A stretch of 64,000 nt of DNA from Archangium violaceum Cb vi76 (GTDB taxonomy: Bacteria > Myxococcota > Myxococcia > Myxococcales > Myxococcaceae). Position numbers and translations under genes: made by a program. The first letter of the stretch is position 1; each line of letters starts with the position of its first letter. Below, piece after piece: positions 57,612 through 64,000 of the stretch. The notes beneath the pieces were generated by a model that had not been told where the DNA came from, did not search any database, and saw only the letters and a list, made by a program, of their open reading frames with translations. The DNA lies in assembly GCF_000733295.1 (NCBI RefSeq), contig NZ_JPMI01000220.1, positions 1 through 64,000 on the forward strand, in the 5' to 3' direction.

Positions 57612-58478
57612 TCAGGGCGTCAGGGCGAAGGTGGCGAGCAGTCCCACCATCGCCAGTGCCGCCCCGAGGCCGATGAGCCATCCTTCCCAGCGCACCCGCG
57701 GGCGCTCCGGCATGTCCTCGCCGGAGGGCGTCGCGGGTGTCTCGTTCGTGGGGGCCGCTCCGGCGGGAGCGGGCGTCTCGGCCAGGGTGGGGGCTGGCTC
57801 GGGCGGTGTCTCCGTTTCGGGCGTGCCCATGGGGGCCTGGAAGCGCAGCAGGGTGCGGCCCAGCTCGATGACGTCGCCCTCGTGGAGCGGGGTGGGGGCC
57901 TTCACGGGCTTCCCGTTGAGGAAGAGGCCGTTGGGGCTGTCCAGGTCCTCCAGCAGGAAGGCGCCCTCGTGGTGGCGGATGCGGGCGTGGAGGCGGGACA
58001 CGGCGATGTCCCGCAGGCGCACGGCCACGTCCCTGCCGCGGCCCAGCTCGGTGCTCGCCTCGGCGAGGGCGAAGGTGCGGCCCACGTCCGCCCCGATGAG
58101 GCATTGCAGGGAGGCGGCCCGTGAGGGCGGTGGCTCCTCCAGATCCATGAGGAGGTGCTTGAGCACGGCCACGGTGCCCACCTGCCGCTCGGCGTCTCCG
58201 TCCGGTGCCTTCACCTTCAGCCGCATCTCCTCGGACAGGCCCACCACCTCTCCCGGCAGCACGAGGCGGGGGACTCCTGGCGGCACCCCCACGCCCCCCA
58301 CCGTGAAGGCGTGGGTGGCCTCCACCATCAGCCGGTGGCTCTCGATGCGCAGCGTCAGCAGTCCCGGGGGGAGTCCCTCGAGCCGGACGTGGTCCTCGGG
58401 GGCGCCCCCCAGCAGGTGGACGCCCTCGGCCAGCTCGAAGGGGGTGGCGGTGCCCATGTGCTCGAATTCGAAGTGCAT
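57612..58478 (-). CDS. FHA-domain protein with C-terminal TM helix
   Basis: This 288-residue protein has an N-terminal beta-rich section (~1-115), then an FHA domain (~130-205) with LGRGRD, SRLHARI and DSPNGLFLNG, the phospho-Thr-binding Gly-Arg, Ser-x-x-His and Asn. A Pro/Ala/Glu linker leads to a TM helix (GWLIGLGAALAMV) at the C-terminus. The domain may bind phosphorylated substrates of Ser/Thr kinases such as that at 5793. ATG 58478; the frame upstream is poor. The N-terminal section is not recognised. Confidence 0.85.
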   Translation of the reverse strand: MHFEFEHMGTATPFELAEGVHLLGGAPEDHVRLEGLPPGLLTLRIESHRLMVEATHAFTVGGVGVPPGVPRLVLPGEVVGLSEEMRLKVKAPDGDAERQVGTVAVLKHLLMDLEEPPPSRAASLQCLIGADVGRTFALAEASTELGRGRDVAVRLRDIAVSRLHARIRHHEGAFLLEDLDSPNGLFLNGKPVKAPTPLHEGDVIELGRTLLRFQAPMGTPETETPPEPAPTLAETPAPAGAAPTNETPATPSGEDMPERPRVRWEGWLIGLGAALAMVGLLATFALTP

Positions 58479-58623
58479 GGCCCTGGCCGAGGCAAACCCG
58501 GTGCCGGGACGGGCAGGTGGAATCGCGGGGGGTTGCCGCTTCCCGGCCGTCTCGTCTCCGGCCCGTCGTCCACGTGTGCGGACGGGGCCCGGGTCCCTTC
58601 TCCGAGACATCCGGCCCCGGCGA

Positions 58624-58920
58624 TTACCTCGTGGACGCTTCGCGGACGAGCCAGTCACGAAACGCAACGAGCTTGGGGAGCGTGGCGCAATCGGGCCGAT
58701 AGACCACGTAGTAGGAGAGCACCGAGGAGAACTCCACCTCCGGGAACAGGCGCACCAGTCGTCCGGCCGCGAGGTCGTCATGCGCCATGATGCTGCGGGC
58801 CAGTGCCACGCCCTGCCCGTCGATTGCCGCCTGCGGCACGGCAGCGGAGTTGTTGATACGCGGGCCTCGCTTGGTGTCGACGTCCCTTGCGCCCGCCTTC
58901 GCGAGCCAGGCATCTCGCGT
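58624..58920 (-). pseudogene. LysR-type regulator remnant (C-terminal effector-domain piece)
   Basis: About 99 codons read as the end of a GcvA-like LysR regulator: NNSAAVPQAAIDGQGVALAR, LAAGRLVRLFPE, YYVVYRPD and RDWLVREA. The DNA-binding domain and most of the effector domain are missing; an in-frame stop (58923-58921) lies immediately upstream. The remaining frame abuts the amine-oxidase remnant on the other strand, as if one deletion had removed the shared middle of a divergent pair. Confidence 0.8.
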
Positions 58921-59126
58921 TCACGCCATCGTTGCCGGAGAACCTGGTGCGCGCGTGGCAGCACACCGCGACATGGATGGCGCCGCACGCGAAGTACGTC
59001 GCCGTCTTCGACGAGCCGTTCTGGCGCCGGCTCGGACTCTCAGGAGAGGCCCGCAGCAGGGTGGGGCCGCTCGCCGAGGTCCACGACGCTTCCGACTGCG
59101 GCGGCGAGGCCGCCCTGTTCGGTATG
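58911..59126 (+). pseudogene. Flavin amine oxidase remnant (internal piece)
   Basis: About 70 codons (LAFTPSLPENLVRAW, TWMAPHAKYVAVFD, FWRRLGLSGEARS, GGEAALFG) read as an internal stretch of an FAD-dependent amine oxidase. The FAD-binding N-terminus and the C-terminus are absent. After AALFG the reading frame drifts; a short similar piece (CAQELMGLLGRL) occurs in another frame, suggesting an extra frameshift. The gap to 59173 is otherwise empty. Confidence 0.75.
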
Positions 59127-59173
59127 CGCGCAAGAGCTGATGGGACTCTTGGGGAGGCTCCAGCTCTCTCCCT

Positions 59174-59974
59174 CTACACGGTCCCCATTCCGCCTCTACG
59201 CCCGCGCATGTAGGCCTGGGGGCTGCACCCCATGTCGGTACGGAACGCGTACACGAAAGCGGACGTCGAGCCGTAGCCGAGCTCCATGGCCGTCCGGGTC
59301 ACGTCCAGGCCGCCGCCCAGCAGTTCAATCGCCTTGAACAGCCGCAGGCGGCGGCGCCAGGAGCGCAGGCTCATGCCCACCTCCGCCTCGAAGCGGCGGG
59401 CCAGGGTCCGTTCCGACATTCCAAGCTCCCGGCCCCACGCCTCCGGCCCACGCGGGTCGGCCGGGTCCGCGTAGAGCGCCTCGCACAGCGCCGTCAGGGA
59501 TGAGTCCCCACGTGGCCACGGGAGCGCGCCCGGGAGGGGCCTCGCGCGCCGAAGCTGGTCCAGGATCAGGTCCGTCACACGGCGGGCATAGCCGTCACGA
59601 TCCTCCTCTCCCTCGAGCTCGGTGGCCTCGACGATGAGCGCCTTCAGAAGCGGCGTGACGCCGAACACGGTCGGACTCACGGGGAGGCCACGGCCGGCCT
59701 CGTCGGCGATCCAGAGACTGCGGAACTCCGCCCCGAGCAGTGAGCCGACCCGGTGCCGCAGGCCTGTCGGCAGCCAGACGGCCTGCTCCGGCGAGATCAC
59801 GAAGGAGCGCCCCTCCACCGCCACCGTCAGCACGCCAGAGATCGCGTAAGCCATCTGGTTCCAGCGGTGCCTGTGTTCCGGGAAATAGTGGCGCGCCGGG
59901 ATCGACTGCGCGCGCACGGTCATCGGTTGGGGCGGCGCCAGGCCGGGTGGTGCCTCGATTGCCGCCCATGCCAT
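59174..59974 (-). CDS. AraC-family transcriptional regulator
   Basis: This 266-residue protein has an N-terminal cupin (~20-100: HYFPEHRHRWNQMAYAI, VWLPTGLRHRVG) and two C-terminal HTHs: MSERTLARRFEAEVG and TAMELGYGSTSAFVYAF, with GCSPQAYMR closing the family signature. Ligand unknown. ATG 59974 has GGGAGG six bases upstream. It is divergent from the TPR gene; the 132-base gap between them is the probable operator region, so the TPR gene is its likely target. Confidence 0.9.
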   Translation of the reverse strand: MAWAAIEAPPGLAPPQPMTVRAQSIPARHYFPEHRHRWNQMAYAISGVLTVAVEGRSFVISPEQAVWLPTGLRHRVGSLLGAEFRSLWIADEAGRGLPVSPTVFGVTPLLKALIVEATELEGEEDRDGYARRVTDLILDQLRRARPLPGALPWPRGDSSLTALCEALYADPADPRGPEAWGRELGMSERTLARRFEAEVGMSLRSWRRRLRLFKAIELLGGGLDVTRTAMELGYGSTSAFVYAFRTDMGCSPQAYMRGRRGGMGTV

Positions 59975-60106
59975 GCCCGGCCTCCCGTTTGGCTGTTGGT
60001 CTACATGATCTGGCAGGCTGTCGAAATACGGACAGGAGGCTTTCCCGTATAGAGATCGCTGGAACGAGCGCCGAAGCCCGCCCGCTCTCAGAGCGAGGAG
60101 CCTGCC

Positions 60107-61426
60107 ATGACCCACCTCGACAGCCGAGGCCTGCCACTCTCGACCACGTCCGACCTCGCGGCCGGACGCTACCGGGAGGGGATCGACCTGCTCCTCTCGA
60201 CCTGGCCTGGCGCCGCGGAGGTCCTGGAGGAGGCAATCGCGGCCGACCCGGACTTCGCTCTCGCCCATGCGGCGCGCGCGCGCCTGCATGCCATCCGTGC
60301 CGAACCGGCGAAGGCCCGGGCGCGGATCGCGACGGCGGAAGAGCTCGTTGCCCGGCGTGGGACCGAGCGGGAGCGGAGCCATGTGGACATCCTGTCCCTC
60401 GCCATCAACGGCCAGCCGGCAAAAGCGCTGGAGCGGGCGCTCGCACACGCCGACACCTGGCCGCGGGACATCCTGATCCTCTCGCTGCCTCTCGGCGCCT
60501 TCGGGCTCTTCGCCTTCTCCGGGATGACGGACCACGACCAGGCGCGCGTGGAGCTCTGCGAGCGCCATGCCCGGCACTTCGACGCCGACGATTGGTGGTT
60601 CCTCACCTACCGGGGCTGGGCCCATGCGGAGAACGGCAACGTGGCGCTCGGCCGGGCCCTCACGCAGCGCGGCTACGACCTGCGGACCCACAACGCGAAC
60701 GCGGCGCACGCGCTCGCGCACGTCATGTACGAGAGTGGCGCAGGCGAGGAGGCGGAGAAGCTGATCGCGAACTGGCTGCCGGGCTATGACCGCGCCGGAA
60801 TCCTCCATGGCCACATCGCCTGGCACTCGGCCCTCGGCGCCCTGGAGCGGGGGGATTCCGAGCGGGCCCTCGCCATCTACGCGGAGTATATCCAGCCGTC
60901 GGTTTCGGCCGGAATGCCGGTCAACGTGGTCAGCGACACCGCCTCCTTCCTGTGGCGGCTCCAGGCCTACGGCCACCCGGTGCCGCCGGGGCTGTGGGAG
61001 GCGGCGGCGGCCTATTCCGGGGGAGTCTTCCAAAAGGCTGGCTTCGCCTTCGCTGATGTCCACATGGCCCTCATCGCGGCGGCGACCGGCGACAGGGCCG
61101 CGGTGGAGCAGCGCGTGGAGGCATTGACGGGCCTGCTCGAGGCGGGGGCCCTGGCCGCCGGACCGGTGGTGCCGGCGATCTGCCGCGCCGCCCTTGCCTT
61201 CGCGGAGGATGACTACGCGGGCTGCGTTCGCCTCCTGAAGCCGCTCGCGGCCGAGGTCGTGCGTATCGGCGGCAGCGGCGCTCAGCGCGAGGTATTCGAG
61301 GACATGCTCCTCCTCGCCCTGATGCGGAGCGGCGAGGCCGTGAAGGCTCGTGAGCTTCTCGACCGCCGCCTGCACCGCCGCCCGTCACCGCGCGACACGC
61401 GCTGGTATGGTCTGCTCACGGCCTGA
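60107..61426 (+). CDS. TPR-repeat protein
   Basis: This 439-residue, all-helical protein has TPR-like repeats, clearest at ~45-75 (LEEAIAADPDFALAHAARARL), ~95-120, ~175-215, ~255-285 and ~330-400. No signal peptide, TM or catalytic motif. It resembles a bacterial family in which ~440 residues are made almost wholly of TPR-like units. Function unknown. AGGAG lies seven bases before the ATG. Divergent partner of the AraC gene; no other gene follows in the same transcript. Confidence 0.82.
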   Translation: MTHLDSRGLPLSTTSDLAAGRYREGIDLLLSTWPGAAEVLEEAIAADPDFALAHAARARLHAIRAEPAKARARIATAEELVARRGTERERSHVDILSLAINGQPAKALERALAHADTWPRDILILSLPLGAFGLFAFSGMTDHDQARVELCERHARHFDADDWWFLTYRGWAHAENGNVALGRALTQRGYDLRTHNANAAHALAHVMYESGAGEEAEKLIANWLPGYDRAGILHGHIAWHSALGALERGDSERALAIYAEYIQPSVSAGMPVNVVSDTASFLWRLQAYGHPVPPGLWEAAAAYSGGVFQKAGFAFADVHMALIAAATGDRAAVEQRVEALTGLLEAGALAAGPVVPAICRAALAFAEDDYAGCVRLLKPLAAEVVRIGGSGAQREVFEDMLLLALMRSGEAVKARELLDRRLHRRPSPRDTRWYGLLTA

Positions 61427-61433
61427 GGCTCCC

Positions 61434-61520
61434 CAGTGGTGTGACGCGCTGTGGCTGAGAGAAGTCGAAGAGCTGAGTTACGAGGAGATCGCCCAGGTGC
61501 AGGGCTGCCCGATGGAATGC
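61434..61520 (+). pseudogene. ECF sigma factor region 4 remnant
   Basis: About 26 codons (LREVEELSYEEIAQV, QGCPME) match the helix-turn-helix start of sigma region 4.2, which normally continues GTVKSRL. Here the frame turns into unrelated Arg/Pro sequence. Region 2 and the rest are absent. The 258-base gap around it (61427-61684) holds nothing else I can name. Confidence 0.6.
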
Positions 61521-61684
61521 CGGCGGCGAGGGCTTCCGAGCCCCGCTTCGCGCCTCCGGAATCCGATGGAGCCGCTCCTCTCTCCTGAGGAGGCCCTTCG
61601 CAAGGCCGGTTGCCTCGCCTGGGGCTTCTGGTTGCACGATTTGTTAGAGAACTTCTGGCGACCTACTTAGGATTCGCGGCCCCG

Positions 61685-62884
61685 ATGCGTTCCGCCTCCC
61701 GCCTCCTGACGCTGCTGACGCTCACGCTGCTCGCCACCGCCTGTCGCGACGAGCAGGCCGGCCCGAAACCCCGCGCCAAGGCCCTGCCTCCGCCCGCCCA
61801 GGCCCGGGTGCTGGATGCCGCGCCGGCGGACCTCACGTACCGCGGCGGGGCCACGTTCGGCGGGGGCGCGGTGCGCTACCTCGGGACGCGTATCTCTCCG
61901 CCGGTGGCGGCGCCCGGGCAGCCGGTGAAGCTCGAGCACTACTTCCAGGCCGTGAGCGAGGTGCCTCGGGGCTGGCAGTTCTTCGTGCACGTGGTGGACG
62001 CCGCCAGCGGGCAGATGGTGGTCAACGCGGACCATGACTTCGCGGGAGGCGCGGCGCCCCTGGGCTCGTGGCCCGTGGGCAAGGTGGTGGAGGACGTCCA
62101 CACGGTGCCGATGCCTCCAGCTCCCGCCCGGGTGCTGCTCGGGTTCTGGCGGGGAGACGAGCGCCTCGCGGTGGACGACCCGAAGGCTCACGGCGGCGAC
62201 AACCGGATGCTGGGCCCGCAGCTCGGCGGCGCTCCTCCGTCCCTGCCCGAGTACACCGTCCGCCGCGCGGCGAAGGCCCCTGTCATCGACGGGGAGCTCG
62301 ACGACGCGGTGTGGAAGGACGCGGCCCCGGTGGTGCTGCGCGGCAGCTTCGATGGCCGCCAGCCCTCGCTGCGCACCGAGGCGCGCCTGGCCTACGACGA
62401 GCAGCACCTCTACGTGGCCTTCGACGTGGAGGACCCGGACGTCTGGGGCACGCTGCGCGAGCGGGACGCGCCCATCTACGAGCAGGAGGTGGTGGAGATC
62501 TTCCTCGACGCGAACGCGGACGGGCGCACCTACAACGAGCTGCAGGTGTCTCCGCACAACGTGAACTTCGATGCGTACTTCCCCGCGCGCCGGCAGGGCA
62601 TGGACCTGAGCTGGGACTCGGGGATGAGGACGGCGGTGAAGGTGCGCGGCACGCTGGACAATCCCGAGGACCGCGACGAGGGCTGGCGCGTGGAGATGCG
62701 GATTCCCTTCGAGCGGCTCGCCGAGGTGCCGAACCGTCCGCCGAAGAAGGGGGACCGCTGGCGCTTCAACCTCTACCGGTTGGAGCACGTGAAGCGGCAG
62801 CAGGTGGAAGGCCAGTCCTTCTCGCCACTCTTCGTGGGGGACTTCCACGCGCTGCCGCGCTTCGGTTGGCTCGTCTTCGAGTAG
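61685..62884 (+). CDS. Lipoprotein with CBM9-like (DOMON-type) domain
   Basis: This protein has about 399 residues. Lipoprotein signal (TLLTLTLLATAC, Cys ~20), an Ig-like beta domain (~45-180: PVKLEHYFQAVSEV, FFVHVVDAASG), then a CBM9/DOMON-like domain (~200-395) with APVIDGELDDAVW, EARLAYDEQHLYVAFD and VEIFLDANAD, as in family-9 carbohydrate-binding modules that also occur in haem-binding sensors. Likely an outer-membrane-anchored binding protein; ligand (sugar or haem) not resolvable. ATG 61685; frame open to 61610. Confidence 0.85.
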   Translation: MRSASRLLTLLTLTLLATACRDEQAGPKPRAKALPPPAQARVLDAAPADLTYRGGATFGGGAVRYLGTRISPPVAAPGQPVKLEHYFQAVSEVPRGWQFFVHVVDAASGQMVVNADHDFAGGAAPLGSWPVGKVVEDVHTVPMPPAPARVLLGFWRGDERLAVDDPKAHGGDNRMLGPQLGGAPPSLPEYTVRRAAKAPVIDGELDDAVWKDAAPVVLRGSFDGRQPSLRTEARLAYDEQHLYVAFDVEDPDVWGTLRERDAPIYEQEVVEIFLDANADGRTYNELQVSPHNVNFDAYFPARRQGMDLSWDSGMRTAVKVRGTLDNPEDRDEGWRVEMRIPFERLAEVPNRPPKKGDRWRFNLYRLEHVKRQQVEGQSFSPLFVGDFHALPRFGWLVFE

Positions 62885-62887
62885 ACG

Positions 62888-63142
62888 TTACGAGTGGGGG
62901 GAGATCTCCCAATGGGCGTCCGCGATGGAACGCTCGGTGGGGTCTCCCAGGAAGCGCAGGAAGCCGCGCAGCTCGAGGGTGTCGATGAGCTCCTCGGCCT
63001 CCAATTCCGAGAAGCCCTTCGTCTCCACGAGCAGGTTGCGCATGAGCGACTTGCCTCGCAGGTAGCCCACGGGCTCGCCCGGGGCCAGCATGTGCTTCAG
63101 GTCGGCGGTGAGCTGACGCAGATCCAGGTCGTCGGAGATCAT
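62888..63142 (-). CDS. Small hypothetical protein
   Basis: This acidic, helical protein of about 84 residues (DDLDLRQLTADLKHM, VETKGFSELEAEELIDTL) has no recognised family. ATG 63142 lies four bases after the upstream stop with GAGG close by; GTG 63145 or a longer TTG start at 63178 are possible. Translationally linked to the ComEC-like gene. A repeat of short acidic helices suggests protein-protein contacts. Confidence 0.6.
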   Translation of the reverse strand: MISDDLDLRQLTADLKHMLAPGEPVGYLRGKSLMRNLLVETKGFSELEAEELIDTLELRGFLRFLGDPTERSIADAHWEISPHS

Positions 63143-63146
63143 CACC

Positions 63147-64000
63147 TCAAGGCTGGGGATGGGCGGCCGTGTGGGCAACCCTGGACGGGGGAATAGGGGG
63201 CTCGGCGGGCAGGAAGGTGCTCAGCCGGACATCGTGCCCATCGCTCTCCAGGGTGATGGCGCCGTGCACGTCCGTCCGCAGGCACTCGGTGCCCAGCGAG
63301 CGGTAGCGGGCTTCCACCTCGGGATGGGGGAAGCCGAAGCGGTTGCGGCGGCCCACGCAGAAGACGGCGAAGCGGGGACGGAGCCGTGTGAGGAACTCCT
63401 CGGTGGACGAGGTGCGCGAGCCGTGGTGCGCCGCCTTCAGCACCGTCACCGGCCCCAGCTTCCCACTGGCGAGCAGCGCGGCCTCGCCCTCTTCCTCCAC
63501 GTCGCCGGGCAGCAACACGGTGACGTCGCCATGGCGCACGAGCAGCACCACGCTCTTGTCGTTCACGCCCTCCATCAACTCGCGGTCCTCGGGCGGGCCG
63601 AGCACCTCCAGGGTGGCCTCTCCCAGCCGGTAGGACGGATGGCCGAGCTGCACCTCCTCCACGTGCGCGCCGGTGGCCGCGGCGATGAGTTGTTTCGACA
63701 GGTGCCCGTCCGTGCTGTCCGCGGAGAGCCAGAGTCGTTCGGTGGGGACCTGTCCCAGGGCGGAGATGAGCCCGAGCGCATGGTCCGGGTGGGGGTGGGA
63801 GAGGACGGCCAGGTCGAGCCGCTCGATGCGGGAGGCGCGCAGGAAGGGGACGACGACGCGGAGCCCCGGGTCCGCGCCACCGGGCACGCCGCCCCCATCG
63901 ATGAGCGCATGGTGTCCCCGGGAGCTGAGCACGATGCCATCGCCCTGGCCCACGGCGAGGAAGGTGATGCGCAGACCGGGCTCGGGGACGAGGCGCGGCA
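63147..64000 (-). CDS. ComEC-like metallo-beta-lactamase-fold hydrolase (partial)
   Basis: The frame is open to the window edge, so only the 3' ~284 codons are present. They encode a ComEC/Rec2-type metallo-hydrolase domain: VGQGDGI, HALIDGGG, SHPHPDHALGL (metal site), LLPGDVEEEGE, KAAHHGSRTSS. In ComEC this domain follows a membrane channel and is thought to degrade the non-transported DNA strand during uptake; a stand-alone MBL-fold protein is also possible as the 5' end is missing. Confidence 0.85.
   Translation of the reverse strand, partial: PRLVPEPGLRITFLAVGQGDGIVLSSRGHHALIDGGGVPGGADPGLRVVVPFLRASRIERLDLAVLSHPHPDHALGLISALGQVPTERLWLSADSTDGHLSKQLIAAATGAHVEEVQLGHPSYRLGEATLEVLGPPEDRELMEGVNDKSVVLLVRHGDVTVLLPGDVEEEGEAALLASGKLGPVTVLKAAHHGSRTSSTEEFLTRLRPRFAVFCVGRRNRFGFPHPEVEARYRSLGTECLRTDVHGAITLESDGHDVRLSTFLPAEPPIPPSRVAHTAAHPQP

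Overview
The window looks like chromosome of a predatory-type myxobacterium (Myxococcota, most like the Cystobacter/Archangium/Melittangium group). This is inferred from the very high GC content, strong third-position GC bias, many large signalling proteins (Ser/Thr kinase, PAS histidine kinase, two-core hybrid kinase, PilZ and FHA proteins), an Oar-like TonB-dependent receptor, lipoproteins with Asp/Gly linkers and an ASH-repeat/vWA lipoprotein. No rRNA, tRNA, insertion sequence or CRISPR array was found.

Layout. 1-9.1 kb: PAS histidine kinase; a three-gene operon (acyl-CoA thioesterase, deoxynucleoside kinase, glycerophosphodiesterase); a lipoprotein; a Ser/Thr kinase; a SprT-like metalloprotease. 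9.1-15 kb: hypothetical and membrane proteins, a Cys-rich secreted protein, a Trm112-type-ribbon methyltransferase and nadA. 15.4-21.5 kb: a tightly overlapping signalling operon (pseudo-receiver/PilZ/GNAT-like protein, methyltransferase, hybrid kinase with two kinase cores) ending in a hairpin terminator. 21.6-24.6 kb: two convergent POT-family transporters separated by a terminator and two copies of a palindromic dispersed repeat; a third, half copy is at base 1.

24.7-32.1 kb is the accessory core. A four-gene, translationally coupled minus-strand operon encodes a putative RiPP precursor (28850-29263), a SPASM radical SAM enzyme, an LpxL-like acyltransferase whose catalytic His seems replaced, and a B12-type radical SAM RiPP maturase broken by one frameshift. 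Upstream lie a stand-alone deaminase-fold protein with an N-terminal zinc-finger-like module and a basic, NLS-like stretch, and a three-TM membrane protein. These are the best candidates for undescribed biology.

32.3-48.8 kb: patatin, Oar-like receptor, acetoacetate-decarboxylase-like protein, uvrA, DMT exporter, ASH/vWA lipoprotein, phosphoesterase, a probable effector/immunity pair (Tlde1/DUF2778-like protein overlapping a small TM protein), two small unknowns and a PAP2 phosphatase. 48.8-57 kb: addB-addA-like recombination genes (the AddA nuclease site looks degenerate) and purA. 57-64 kb: PH-like and FHA proteins; an erosion zone with LysR, amine-oxidase and ECF-sigma remnants around an AraC/TPR divergent pair; a CBM9-like lipoprotein; and the 3' part of a ComEC-like metallo-hydrolase cut by the window edge.
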